Source: Neorhizobium huautlense
GTDB lineage: Bacteria > Pseudomonadota > Alphaproteobacteria > Rhizobiales > Rhizobiaceae
Direction of reading: 5' to 3'
Assembly (NCBI RefSeq): GCF_002968575.1
Contig: NZ_PVBM01000001.1
Location: forward strand, 1 to 64,000
Length of the DNA: 64,000 bases
Shown here: positions 1 to 8,307 of the stretch, piece by piece
How the letters are laid out: each line of letters starts with the position of its first letter
Numbering within the stretch: position 1 is the first letter of the stretch
Translations under genes and position numbers: made by a program
The notes under the pieces: generated by a model
Databases searched by the model: none
Seen by the model: only the letters and a program-made list of their open reading frames with translations
Told to the model about the DNA's origin: nothing

Positions 1-197
1 CCCTCGAATAACCACTGCGACAAAGGTCCGGCTTCAAGTCCGACCCGCTCGACGTTCAAGGTCTGGCCCTTCAGCACTGCAATGAGATCGTCAGGGTGGC
101 TGACCACCTTCACCTCACGACAGATCTTGCCGGATTCATTGATAATGCAAACGGCGGTCTCTTTCACCGAGACATCGAGGCCAATAAAGTGCTTCAT
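1..197 (-). CDS. IS110-family transposase, N-terminal part (cut by window edge)
   Basis: Sixty-five codons are visible on the minus strand, starting at the ATG at 197 and running off the left edge. The product begins MKHFIGLDVSVKETAVC, the N-terminus of the DEDD (RuvC-like) transposase of IS110/IS1111 elements, with the first catalytic Asp at residue 8. It also has the family's G-L-E-A-G-P segment near residue 58. These enzymes move the element without terminal inverted repeats and, as known for the family, use a bridge RNA made from the non-coding end next to the gene. The rest of the gene lies outside the window, so whether it is intact cannot be judged. Confidence 0.9.
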   Translation of the reverse strand, partial: MKHFIGLDVSVKETAVCIINESGKICREVKVVSHPDDLIAVLKGQTLNVERVGLEAGPLSQWLFE

Positions 198-564
198 GCT
201 GCGCTTCCTTTCCTGATGCTTGTGGCTGTTTGGACAGACCACGTTTTATCATCAGCTCGAAGCGCAGCACCTCCTGCATCACCGTGGAAGATGAGGCGAA
301 AGCCGAATACCCCATCTCCGGTACGAAACGTCACCTATCTCTCAGGTCGGGCACCTTGAAACTCTGTCCCGGACGATCCCCGAAACGGTTTTCTTATATG
401 CGCGACTGCGGACATAAGACTCCCACCCTCGATCTTCTTTCAGCTTAACCTCGCGCGTTGCTTGTCCGTTTCCAGGCACGCCGCCCTCGCCCGGGCGTTT
501 CTACAGACGGGAGCGATGGAACTTCTTCGTCAGTCATCACGTTGATGCGGCCGAAGGAGCTTCT
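198..564. other. Non-coding stretch upstream of the IS110 transposase; possible bridge-RNA locus
   Basis: No convincing gene lies here. It begins right at the transposase start and includes a perfect 10-bp inverted repeat, GCTGCGCTTC at 198-207 and GAAGCGCAGC at 259-268. A small hairpin at 295-304 has the sequence GGC-GAAA-GCC on the plus strand. In IS110-group elements the non-coding end on the 5' side of the transposase gene encodes the bridge RNA, so 198 to about 400 is where it would be expected. The outer end of the element could not be located because these elements lack inverted terminal repeats. The RNA assignment is inference. Confidence 0.35.
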
Positions 565-690
565 ATGCGAATTATCTTCATTGTGATGGTTGCCTCGGTA
601 CTCAGTATCCTGGTGTTCAAATATGCGGATCAAGGTCTTGGCGGCGGTGAGATCATGGCTTCGCCAGCAGAACTCTCAGCTCAAAATTGA
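565..690 (+). CDS. Small single-pass membrane protein, 41 aa
   Basis: The ORF begins with ATG 7 nt after a GAAGGAG-type ribosome site (553-559) and ends with TGA. The predicted product starts MRIIFIVMVASVLSILVFKY, a hydrophobic N-terminal segment (residues 1-19), followed by a short polar tail ending S-A-Q-N. I do not recognise the family. A strong Shine-Dalgarno sequence plus a clean membrane segment favours a real gene, but such short ORFs can arise by chance. It lies in the accessory stretch between the IS110 end and the DUF2171 gene. Confidence 0.45.
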   Translation: MRIIFIVMVASVLSILVFKYADQGLGGGEIMASPAELSAQN

Positions 691-895
691 CTATCCCGCA
701 TCTTATCGCGTCCAATGCCGCGTCACTCCAGGCGGCTCAATCCCCTCACCGCCTCGACATATGATTGATGCAGTCGGCGTCTGGAGGTGCACGCAGGAAG
801 CGTGGCTGCTCTCAAACACGCTACGCTCGAGGCTGCACTCCCTCGCGGAACATTTCGTTCTTTAGGATGTTGAAATATAAAAGGAGGGTATCGCC

Positions 896-1075
896 ATGAA
901 CGCCGGAAACATTCTCATCGCCTTGGGATCAGCCATCGTCGGGGCTTTGCTAGCTGTGCTTCTGTTGCATTCGGCTGGGCCATCCGTAACGGCCAAAACC
1001 GATCGCCTCAGCGGCCCGCCCTCGGAAACGGCATTCATGCCAGAGCGTTTTGGCGTACCAAGTTCCACGCAATAG
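896..1075 (+). CDS. Small membrane-anchored protein, 59 aa
   Basis: ATG is preceded by an AAGGAGGG ribosome site (881-888) with 7-nt spacing, one of the best in the window. The product has a hydrophobic stretch at about residues 5-25 (ILIALGSAIVGALLAVLLL) and then a polar, proline-containing tail, so it should be a single-pass protein with its tail outside the membrane or in the cytoplasm. I do not recognise a family. It is convergent with the DUF2171 gene and separated from it by a 22-bp palindrome. Confidence 0.55.
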   Translation: MNAGNILIALGSAIVGALLAVLLLHSAGPSVTAKTDRLSGPPSETAFMPERFGVPSSTQ

Positions 1076-1099
1076 AACAGGCCCATCTCCACAGTTTGA

Positions 1100-1121
1100 G
1101 CCGGCGCCCATGGGCGCCGGC
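1100..1121. repeat. Perfect 22-bp GC palindrome
   Basis: An 11-bp arm starting GCCGGCGC is followed directly by its exact complement with no loop. It lies between two convergent genes (stops at 1075 and 1131). It could act as a bidirectional stem, but no U-run follows on either strand, so it is not a standard intrinsic terminator. Confidence 0.5.
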
Positions 1122-1130
1122 ATCTCCTTC

Positions 1131-1391
1131 TCAATGAACCGATCCGCCGCCTTCTTCCTCTTCAAAGGAGACGGCCACATCGCTATTGGCTGAAAGCCGC
1201 ACCGTGTTTCCTTCGATATCGGCAACAAGATCGAGTGGAATGAAATGATGATGGCCTCTATGCCCTCCTTCACCACTGTCTTTCCTGGTGAGCTTGATCC
1301 GGCTGCCCTCGACTCCATCGACGGTCCCGACATGGACGCCGTCTGCGCCGATGACTTCTGCATGTTCCTTGATTCTCGCAGCATCAATCAT
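1131..1391 (-). CDS. DUF2171 domain protein
   Basis: The 86-aa product begins MIDAARIKEHAEVIGADG and continues with a V-G-T-V-D pattern typical of DUF2171, a short PRC-barrel-like family common in rhizobia and often annotated near stress genes. The start at 1391 is chosen because a GGAGAT ribosome site sits about 5 nt upstream and homologous proteins start there; a longer reading frame upstream adds Arg-rich sequence with no ribosome site. A histidine cluster (HRGHHHF) and an acidic run (EEEEGGG) lie near the C-terminus. Function is unknown. The gene is divergent from the efflux operon. Confidence 0.8.
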   Translation of the reverse strand: MIDAARIKEHAEVIGADGVHVGTVDGVEGSRIKLTRKDSGEGGHRGHHHFIPLDLVADIEGNTVRLSANSDVAVSFEEEEGGGSVH

Positions 1392-1643
1392 TGGTGATCT
1401 CCTTCTCTGCGGCCGTACAACGTGCGAGCAGAGATATCGATGCATCGGAAAAAACAGCCGCAGGCTGATGCGGATCAAGGTCGAACTACCTTACCGATAT
1501 TTAAGTTCATCCTCGACGCGTTTCATGTCATCGGAAGCATGGAGATTTGTACGACAGCTGTGCATCAACCGGATACCCGGTGCCATGATACGGAAACAGG
1601 TAGGATCGCGAGCGGATCCGGCTCCCCCACTAAGGACACGACC

Positions 1644-2939
1644 TTGAACGTGCAAAAGACGTTGGAACCAGCAGAGAGGACCACCGGCACAGCCGACCTC
1701 GCCGAAATTCTCACGACTTCAAGATCCGGCAGGAAGCGCCGTCGGTTCTTCTGGCCGATCCTGCTCGTCGTCCTTCTGGCAGCAGCGGCTGCAGCATACA
1801 CCTATCTCGGCAGCAGCGGCCCGCAATATACCTACAGCACGGTGCCGGTGGAGCGCGGCGACCTTTCGGTCATCGTCACGGCCACCGGATCGGTCCAACC
1901 GACCGAGCAGGTCGATATATCCAGTGAGCTGTCGGGCACGGTCCGCAAGGTCAACGTCACCTACAACAGCGCCGTCAAAGCGGGCGAAGTGCTCGCAGAA
2001 CTTGATACGAACAAACAGGAAGCCGATGTCCAGAGCGCGCGGGCTCAACTGGCGTCGGCAAGAGCCAATGTCCTGAAGGCCGAAGCAGAAGCCGCTTCAG
2101 CCAAAACGAGCCTTGACCGCCTGAGCGGGCTCGTCAGCAATCGTGTTTCCAGCCAGCAGGAGCTGGATGCCGCGAGATATACCTACGAATCCGCTCTGGC
2201 CACCAAAGCCATCAATGACGCTGCAGTACAGTCGGCTGAAGCCGCATTGCGCCTGGCGGAAGTAAACCTCTCCAAGCTGACAATCGTGTCGCCTATCGAT
2301 GGTATCGTGCTGACGCGCGATGTCGATCCCGGCCAGACCGTCGCTTCTTCGCTCAATGCCCCGGTCCTGTTCACCCTTGCCGGAGACCTCCGGCAAATGG
2401 AACTGCAGGTCGCCGTCGATGAGGCGGATGTCGGCCAGGTGAGGGAAAGTCAGGGCGCCGTCTTCTCGGTGGATGCATATCCGGATCGAACCTTTCCAGC
2501 TAAGATAGAGACCGTGCGGTTCGCGTCGGAAACCGTGTCGAATATCGTCACCTACAAGGCGATCCTGACGGTCGACAACCAGGAACTCCTCCTCAGGCCG
2601 GGCATGACGGCAACGGCGGACATCAATGTCGAGTCGGTCAAGGATGCCCTTCTTATTCCAAACGCCGCACTTCGCTACTCGCCGCCGGCCGTGTCTCGGT
2701 CCAGCGGCAGCATGCTTACGCGGCTCTTCCGGCCCCCACGCCCCCCTGGCGGCAGCCGAGCCTCCGGCAGCGACAGCGCCGACAAATCCGCGCGCAGCAT
2801 CTGGGTGCTGCGGAACGGCCAACCGCAGCGATTGAGCGTTCAGACGGGATCATCCGACGGCCGATTCACGGCCCTGCAATCGGGCGATCTCAAGGAGGGC
2901 GATCTGGTGATTACCTCCGCGACAGCGCGAAACGGTTGA
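1644..2939 (+). CDS. MacA/HlyD-type periplasmic adaptor of an efflux pump
   Basis: This 431-aa membrane-fusion protein should bridge the inner-membrane ABC pump to an outer-membrane channel. A cytoplasmic N-terminus of about 34 residues ends in a KRRR patch, followed by a transmembrane segment (36-54). Then come a lipoyl half-motif, an alpha-hairpin rich in Ala/Glu, the second lipoyl half (V-S-P-I-D-G-I-V) and a beta-barrel with the L-R-P-G-M-T-A segment. A Pro/Ser-rich insert lies near the C-terminus. I chose the TTG at 1644, 7 nt after AAGGA; an upstream in-frame extension lacks family character. It is 9 nt from the next gene. No TolC-like gene is in the window. Confidence 0.88.
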   Translation: MNVQKTLEPAERTTGTADLAEILTTSRSGRKRRRFFWPILLVVLLAAAAAAYTYLGSSGPQYTYSTVPVERGDLSVIVTATGSVQPTEQVDISSELSGTVRKVNVTYNSAVKAGEVLAELDTNKQEADVQSARAQLASARANVLKAEAEAASAKTSLDRLSGLVSNRVSSQQELDAARYTYESALATKAINDAAVQSAEAALRLAEVNLSKLTIVSPIDGIVLTRDVDPGQTVASSLNAPVLFTLAGDLRQMELQVAVDEADVGQVRESQGAVFSVDAYPDRTFPAKIETVRFASETVSNIVTYKAILTVDNQELLLRPGMTATADINVESVKDALLIPNAALRYSPPAVSRSSGSMLTRLFRPPRPPGGSRASGSDSADKSARSIWVLRNGQPQRLSVQTGSSDGRFTALQSGDLKEGDLVITSATARNG

Positions 2940-2948
2940 GGCGATCCG

Positions 2949-3662
2949 ATGCAGGCCCCTCTCATCGAGTTCAGGCAGGTTTCGAAGTTCTACGGCCGCG
3001 GCGAGGCGACGATCCGCGCGCTCGACCATGTAGATCTTTTGATATCGCAGGGGGAATTCGTATCGATCATGGGACCGTCGGGGTCGGGGAAGTCCACCTG
3101 CATGAACGTCATCGGAGGGCTCGACGTGCCATCCTCGGGCGAATATCTTTTTCAAGGAATGCCAACCAGCGGTTTTGATCGCACTCAATTGACGCTGCTG
3201 CGCCGGCATATGCTTGGCTTCGTATTCCAAGGTTTCAATCTGTTGGCGCGAACGTCCGCGGTCGAGAATGTAGAATTGCCGTTGACCTATCGCGGCATGG
3301 ACGCTCGCGAGCGCCGAACGCGCGCCATGGCCGCACTGGAGCAAGTGGGACTGAAGGGACGGGAAAATCACACGACACAGGAACTGTCCGGCGGCCAGCA
3401 ACAGCGGGTGGCGATCGCCAGGGCGATCGTTACCGACCCGGCGGTTCTGCTCGCAGACGAGCCGACCGGTAACCTCGATACCAGGACAAGCACCGAGATC
3501 ATGCACCTGATCACCCGCCTCAACAACGAGCGGGGCATTACCGTGATCATGGTGACGCACGAGGAAGACATAGCAGCTTATGGCCGACGTCTTCTGCGCT
3601 TCGTCGACGGCCGCCTCACCTCCGATGAGGTTGGTCGAAAGGAGGCGGAAATTGTTCATTGA
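2949..3662 (+). CDS. MacB/LolD-type ABC transporter ATPase
   Basis: The 237-aa product carries Walker A GPSGSGKST near residue 42, the family signature LSGGQQQRVAIARAI and Walker B VLLADEPTGNLD, followed by the H-loop (VTHEED). This places it among the MacB/LolD/FtsE ATPases that drive mechanotransmission-type transporters. In enteric MacB the ATPase is fused to the permease; here it is a separate protein. It follows the adaptor by 9 nt and overlaps the permease start by 11 nt, so the three genes form one operon. Confidence 0.92.
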   Translation: MQAPLIEFRQVSKFYGRGEATIRALDHVDLLISQGEFVSIMGPSGSGKSTCMNVIGGLDVPSSGEYLFQGMPTSGFDRTQLTLLRRHMLGFVFQGFNLLARTSAVENVELPLTYRGMDARERRTRAMAALEQVGLKGRENHTTQELSGGQQQRVAIARAIVTDPAVLLADEPTGNLDTRTSTEIMHLITRLNNERGITVIMVTHEEDIAAYGRRLLRFVDGRLTSDEVGRKEAEIVH

Positions 3663-4854
3663 GACGGCAAAACTTGCCTGGCGCGCCATCAGCAGGAATA
3701 TATTGCGCTCATTCCTGACCGTACTCGGTGTCGTTATTGGCGTTGCGGCCGTCATCGCCATGGTCACGATCGGCAATGGCACCACGGCCCAGGTAAAAAC
3801 CGAACTCCAGCGACTTGGCACCAACACGCTGTTCGTGCGGCCCGGCCAATGGGGGCCGGGCCGCGCCAGCACCGAGGCCAAACGCTTCGACGACAAGGAT
3901 GTGGAGGCGATAAGGGATCAGGTGTCGGGCCTCAGAGCTGTTGCGCCGATCAACCGCGGTACCGCCACCGTTGTGGCCGGTGGCCAGAACCATTCGACCA
4001 GCGCAATCGGCACTACCAACGACTACCTGATCGCGCAGGACTGGGATCTGGTATCCGGACGCGAGTTTCTGCCCGCGGAGGAGCGCGGGCAGGCCGCCTG
4101 CATCATAGGAGAGACCTTGCGCAAAGAGCTCTTCGGATCGGCTGATCCGGTCGGAGAGACAATCAGGGTCAGCAACGTCTCCTGCCCCGTCGTCGGACTG
4201 CTTGCCGCCAAGGGACAGTCGGGCATGGGAGATGATCAGGACGATACGGTGCTGATGCCGCTTAAACTTCACCAGCGGCGGATCGGCGGAACAACCACGA
4301 TCTCGAGCATCATCCTCTCAGCCCACGACGGCGTCTCCACCTCCGGGGTTCAATCGGATGTGGAAAGCCTCCTGAGAGAACGCCGACGCATCGGCATAGG
4401 TCGGGAGGACGATTTCTCGGTCAATGACATGTCGCAGATCGCCTCCACCATGACCGGCACTACAATGCTTCTGACGGGACTCCTTGGAGCCGTGGCTGCT
4501 GTGAGCCTTCTGGTGGGCGGGATCGGCATTATGAATATCATGCTGGTCTCCGTAACGGAGCGCACGCGCGAAATCGGCATCAGGCTGGCGATCGGGGCGT
4601 TGGAAAATCAGGTCTTGATGCAGTTTCTGGTCGAAGCGGTGATGCTGTCCATCTTTGGGGGCGTGACCGGCATTCTGATGGGCCTTCTGCTCGCTTACGG
4701 TGTCGTCAGCGTTCTCGGCGTGCCCTTCGTAACGAGTCCCTCTATCATCTTTGTGGCCTTTGCCTTCTCGGCGGCAATCGGCATGATCTTCGGCTATTTT
4801 CCGGCTCGCCGTGCGGCCCAGCTTAACCCGATAGAGGCGTTACGGCACGAATAG
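3652..4854 (+). CDS. MacB-like ABC transporter permease
   Basis: The 400-aa protein has the four-helix MacB/FtsX plan: helix 1 near residues 18-42, a large periplasmic domain of about 240 residues, and three C-terminal helices. It has the hallmark E-R-T-R-E-I-G-I-R-L-A-I-G-A segment before helix 3 and ends ARRAAQLNPIEALRHE, as this family does. The TTG at 3652 is chosen because GGAGG at 3641-3645 lies 6 nt upstream; a longer frame from 3580 reads through the ATPase gene. Substrate is unknown: macrolides, peptides and lipids are all possible. Confidence 0.9.
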   Translation: MFIETAKLAWRAISRNILRSFLTVLGVVIGVAAVIAMVTIGNGTTAQVKTELQRLGTNTLFVRPGQWGPGRASTEAKRFDDKDVEAIRDQVSGLRAVAPINRGTATVVAGGQNHSTSAIGTTNDYLIAQDWDLVSGREFLPAEERGQAACIIGETLRKELFGSADPVGETIRVSNVSCPVVGLLAAKGQSGMGDDQDDTVLMPLKLHQRRIGGTTTISSIILSAHDGVSTSGVQSDVESLLRERRRIGIGREDDFSVNDMSQIASTMTGTTMLLTGLLGAVAAVSLLVGGIGIMNIMLVSVTERTREIGIRLAIGALENQVLMQFLVEAVMLSIFGGVTGILMGLLLAYGVVSVLGVPFVTSPSIIFVAFAFSAAIGMIFGYFPARRAAQLNPIEALRHE

Positions 4855-4857
4855 CCG

Positions 4858-4886
4858 ACGAAAAAAGAAAGGGCCGAATGGCCCCC
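4858..4886 (-). terminator. Intrinsic terminator of the suf operon
   Basis: On the minus strand a GGGCC-ATTC-GGCCC hairpin (4871-4884) is followed by TTTCTTTTTT, 25 nt after the sufA stop codon. It also lies just past the stop of the convergent permease gene. Confidence 0.75.
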
Positions 4887-4909
4887 TCCTCGTCAGCATT
4901 TTATAGCAA

Positions 4910-5299
4910 TCAAACGTGGGCTTCGGCTTCACGCTGCTTGGCAAGCGCGGCAAGGTCGGCGGGCTTCAATTCGACCGACTCACCGCAGCCGCAGGCCGAT
5001 GTCTGGTTGGGATTTACGAAGGTGAAGCCCGAACGGATTCTGCTGATTTCGAAATCCATCTGCGTGCCAAGAAGATAAAGCACCGCAGAAGGCTCGACCC
5101 AAACCTTGGCGCCATCATGCTCGACGAGGTCGTCCTTGGGATTGGCGGTCGTAACAAGATCGATGGTATATTCCATGCCGGCGCAGCCGCCCTTCTTGAT
5201 CCCGACGCGCACACCCTGCGCTTCCGGTCCGGACCCGGCCACAATCTGTTTGACGCGCGCGGCAGCGGCGTCAGTCATCGTCATCACTGCAAAGCCCAT
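4910..5299 (-). CDS. sufA: SufA, Fe-S cluster carrier (A-type)
   Basis: The 129-aa product is an A-type carrier that passes Fe-S clusters from the SufBCD scaffold to target enzymes. The three ligand cysteines are present: Cys39 in GGCAGMEY and the C-terminal CGC pair (Cys103, Cys105). Family length is about 110-125 residues. The ATG at 5299 follows an AAGGAGA ribosome site; the internal ATG six residues later is possible. It is the last gene of the suf operon. Confidence 0.93.
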   Translation of the reverse strand: MGFAVMTMTDAAAARVKQIVAGSGPEAQGVRVGIKKGGCAGMEYTIDLVTTANPKDDLVEHDGAKVWVEPSAVLYLLGTQMDFEISRIRSGFTFVNPNQTSACGCGESVELKPADLAALAKQREAEAHV

Positions 5300-5375
5300 G
5301 GGCCTATTCTCCTTCCACAGCCGGATTCAAGGTCCGGGTGCTTCACGGTCAATGTAATGTTCGGTCGTAAACGGA

Positions 5376-5756
5376 TCAATACCAGCCGACGGCGACCTGA
5401 GCCTCCTCCGACATCCGTTCCGGCGTCCAAGGCGGATCGAACGTCATTTCCACCTCCACCCCGGAAACGCCCTCGACAGCGCCGACCGCGTTTTCCACCC
5501 AGCCGGGCATCTCCCCCGCCACCGGGCATCCGGGCGCCGTCAACGTCATTACGATCTTCACCATTCGATCGTTTTCGATATCGATCTTGTAGATGAGGCC
5601 CAGTTCGAAGATATCAGCCGGGATCTCCGGGTCATAAACCGTCTTCAGCGCAGCGATGATATCGTCGCTGAGACGCGCCAGCTCCTCTGCCGGAATGGAG
5701 GATTCGATGATCCCCTCCCGGGCGTCCCATTTCAGTTCCGTTTCATCGACAGCCAT
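5376..5756 (-). CDS. sufT: SufT-like DUF59/MIP18 protein of Fe-S assembly
   Basis: This 126-aa MIP18/DUF59 protein has the family core YDPEIPADIFELGLIY (residues 41-56) and the conserved Cys77 in the TAPGCP motif. Such proteins help in Fe-S cluster maturation or transfer; in rhizobia the gene is part of the suf operon. The start has GAGGAA 7 nt upstream. It lies between sufS and sufA with small gaps, consistent with co-transcription. Confidence 0.9.
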   Translation of the reverse strand: MAVDETELKWDAREGIIESSIPAEELARLSDDIIAALKTVYDPEIPADIFELGLIYKIDIENDRMVKIVMTLTAPGCPVAGEMPGWVENAVGAVEGVSGVEVEMTFDPPWTPERMSEEAQVAVGWY

Positions 5757-5768
5757 GACAACGATTCC

Positions 5769-7010
5769 TCAGGCAAAGAAGTTACGCGCATAATCCAGCG
5801 CATCGGCAAGGGCATCCACCTCTGCACGCGTATTGTACATGCCGAACGATGCCCGGCATGTGGAGGTGACGCCAAAACGTTTCAAGAGCGGCATGGCGCA
5901 GTGCGTGCCGGCTCGCACGGCAATCCCCTTGCGATCGATCACCATGGACACGTCATGCGCATGGATCCCGGCAAGCTCAAACGAAAAGATGCTGCCCTTG
6001 CCGGGCGCATTTCCGATGATTCGCAAGGAATTGATCGACCTCAGCCGCTCCGCCGCATAAGCGGCGAGATCCGCCTCATGCCGAGCGATGGAGGCACGAC
6101 CGATCTTGTCCATGTAATCGAGGGCGTAACCAAGTCCGATCGCCTGGACGATCGGCGGAGTGCCGGCTTCGAAACGATGCGGCGGATCGTTGTAAGTGAC
6201 GGTATCCTCCGCCACCTCGAAAATCATTTCCCCGCCACCCTGGAATGGCCGCATCTCCTTCAGCCGGTCCGTCTTTCCGTAAAGAACGCCGATGCCCGAC
6301 GGACCGTAAAGCTTGTGGCCGGTCATCACATACCAGTCGCAATCGATGTCGCGAACATCGACCGGCATGTGCACCGCCCCCTGGCTGCCGTCGATCAAGA
6401 CCGGAATACCCCGCTCGTGCGCGATACGGCAGACTTCCTTTACGGGAACGATCGTGCCGAGTGCATTCGACATATGCGTGATCGCGACAAGCTTGGTCTT
6501 CTCGGTCAGCGATCTTTCAAAGTCCTCGATATGAAACGCACCCTCGTCATCCACCGGCACCCATACCAATTTGGCGCCCTGCCGTTCGCGGATGAAATGC
6601 CAAGGCACGATATTGGAATGATGCTCCATGATCGTCAGAACGATCTCGTCGCCTTCGCCGATAATAGGCATACCCCAGCCATAGGCCACGGTATTGATTG
6701 CCTCTGTCGAATTCTTGGTGAAGACGATCTCGTCGACAGAGCCGGCATTCAGGAAGCGGCGCACCTTTTCGCGAGCCGCTTCATAGGCCTCCGTCGCCGC
6801 GTTCGAGAGGTAGTGCAGGCCGCGGTGGACGTTTGCATATTCACTGGAATAGGCGTGGCTGATGGCGTCGATCACCACCTGCGGTTTCTGCGCTGAGGCG
6901 CCGCTGTCCAGATAGACCAGCGGCTTCCCATGGACCATCGTCGACAGGATCGGAAAATCCCGCCGGATCGCTTCCACGTCATAAGTTACCGCCGGATTGC
7001 TCTGGTCCAT
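5769..7010 (-). CDS. sufS: SufS cysteine desulfurase
   Basis: This PLP enzyme releases sulfur from cysteine for Fe-S assembly. The 413-aa product has the PLP Lys near residue 233 (MTGHKLYGPSG) and the persulfide Cys near 371 in RAGTHCAMP, the group II (SufS/CsdA) arrangement with a short active-site loop. I chose ATG 7010 because GAAAGG lies 10 nt upstream; ATG 7019 is the alternative but places that site only 1 nt away. It starts immediately after the sufD stop, so the two are translationally coupled. Confidence 0.93.
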   Translation of the reverse strand: MDQSNPAVTYDVEAIRRDFPILSTMVHGKPLVYLDSGASAQKPQVVIDAISHAYSSEYANVHRGLHYLSNAATEAYEAAREKVRRFLNAGSVDEIVFTKNSTEAINTVAYGWGMPIIGEGDEIVLTIMEHHSNIVPWHFIRERQGAKLVWVPVDDEGAFHIEDFERSLTEKTKLVAITHMSNALGTIVPVKEVCRIAHERGIPVLIDGSQGAVHMPVDVRDIDCDWYVMTGHKLYGPSGIGVLYGKTDRLKEMRPFQGGGEMIFEVAEDTVTYNDPPHRFEAGTPPIVQAIGLGYALDYMDKIGRASIARHEADLAAYAAERLRSINSLRIIGNAPGKGSIFSFELAGIHAHDVSMVIDRKGIAVRAGTHCAMPLLKRFGVTSTCRASFGMYNTRAEVDALADALDYARNFFA

Positions 7011-7011
7011 G

Positions 7012-8286
7012 TCAGGCATGCCTTTCAAGCCAGGACGAAATAACGCTTTCCAGCGCCTCGACCAGCTTTTCGTCCTCGAATTCCTCGACGATCTCCGCCA
7101 CGAAGGCGTTGACCAGCATGGCCCGTGCCTTGTTCTCCGGAACGCCGCGCGCCATCAGGTAAAAGAGATGGTTGCTGTCGATATCGGCAACCGTCGCACC
7201 ATGACCGCAGATCACGTCGTCAGCGAAGATTTCAAGCTCCGGTTTTACCGAGAAGCCGCCGTCGTCCGAGAGAAGCAACGTGTTGCAGGCCATCTTGGCA
7301 TCGGTCTTCTGGGCATCCGGCGCAACCCGGATCATCCCCTGGAAAACACCGTTGGCCCGATCGAACACGACGTTGCGGATGGTCTCGGTCGAATTTGTGT
7401 GGGGCACGTTGTGGCCGAGCATCAGCGTGACATCCGTGTGGCTCTCGCCACCGAGCAGGTTGACGCCGCGCAAGGTCAATTCGGCGCCCTCACCCTCAAC
7501 GTCGATCCGCAACTCCTGGCGAACGAGTTTGCCGCCGGCATTGACCACGAAAAGCCGAAGCTTGGCTTTCCGCCCCAGTTTGACGCGGATCTGGCCGAGA
7601 TGGGTATCTGCTGCGCCCTGCTGCTGCACGATAATCCAGGTGACTTCCGCATCGTCATCCAGCCGAATGTCACTGATCGAGGAGACGAGGGCCGCGCCCT
7701 CCGTCACCGCCCGATGACGTTCGATGATCGTCGCTTTGGAAGCGGCCCCGAAGGAAACCGGGAAACGCGTGTGAATCTGGCCGCCCGCATGCAGGACCTG
7801 CAGTTCAAGCGGTTGCTCGAGTTCAATATTTGCCGGAATCGTAAGAGCAAAACCGTCCCGCACGAAGCTGCCGTTGATCCGACCGATCGCATCGTCATTT
7901 CCGAGTGCGGCCAGATCCGCGACAGCCGAGCCATCGGTAAGTTTATTCTTGTAGACGGCGACTTCGATGCCGTCCGCAGATGCCTTCGGATCCGCAATCC
8001 CCTGCACGACCGAGAAAATCTTTGAGCCGTCGACCAATGCCGTGATGGGATCGACCGCTGCCACAGGCGTAACGTCGGGAACCTGACGCAGCAGGCTCTT
8101 GAGGTCGGTATAGTGCCAGGACTCAATCCGGCGGGTGGGAAGACCGCCCTTCTTGAGATCATCCAACAGCCGGTCACGGGTGCCGATGACGGCTCCGTTT
8201 CCTGGAAATTCTCCGATCTGGGCCGCGAATGCTTCGACCAGTGCGGTCTCGGCAGCCGTCAGGCGACTTGTCGTCTGCATATTCAT
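7012..8286 (-). CDS. sufD: SufD, Fe-S scaffold subunit
   Basis: The 424-aa protein matches the SufD member of the SufBC2D scaffold, with a variable helical N-terminus and the right-handed beta-helix core ending in the SufB/D signature (HGATVADIDSNHLFYLMARG) that precedes a C-terminal helix. SufD lacks the cluster-ligand set of SufB and is needed for iron entry. Translation starts at ATG 8286 behind AAGGAGAG. It follows sufC by 21 nt. Confidence 0.93.
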   Translation of the reverse strand: MNMQTTSRLTAAETALVEAFAAQIGEFPGNGAVIGTRDRLLDDLKKGGLPTRRIESWHYTDLKSLLRQVPDVTPVAAVDPITALVDGSKIFSVVQGIADPKASADGIEVAVYKNKLTDGSAVADLAALGNDDAIGRINGSFVRDGFALTIPANIELEQPLELQVLHAGGQIHTRFPVSFGAASKATIIERHRAVTEGAALVSSISDIRLDDDAEVTWIIVQQQGAADTHLGQIRVKLGRKAKLRLFVVNAGGKLVRQELRIDVEGEGAELTLRGVNLLGGESHTDVTLMLGHNVPHTNSTETIRNVVFDRANGVFQGMIRVAPDAQKTDAKMACNTLLLSDDGGFSVKPELEIFADDVICGHGATVADIDSNHLFYLMARGVPENKARAMLVNAFVAEIVEEFEDEKLVEALESVISSWLERHA

Positions 8287-8307
8287 GACAACGTCTCTCC
8301 TTGGCGC

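Noticed and set aside
1422..1643. N-terminal extension of the MacA-like adaptor
   Set aside because: Lacks family similarity and ribosome site; the TTG at 1644 gives the normal length and domain order.
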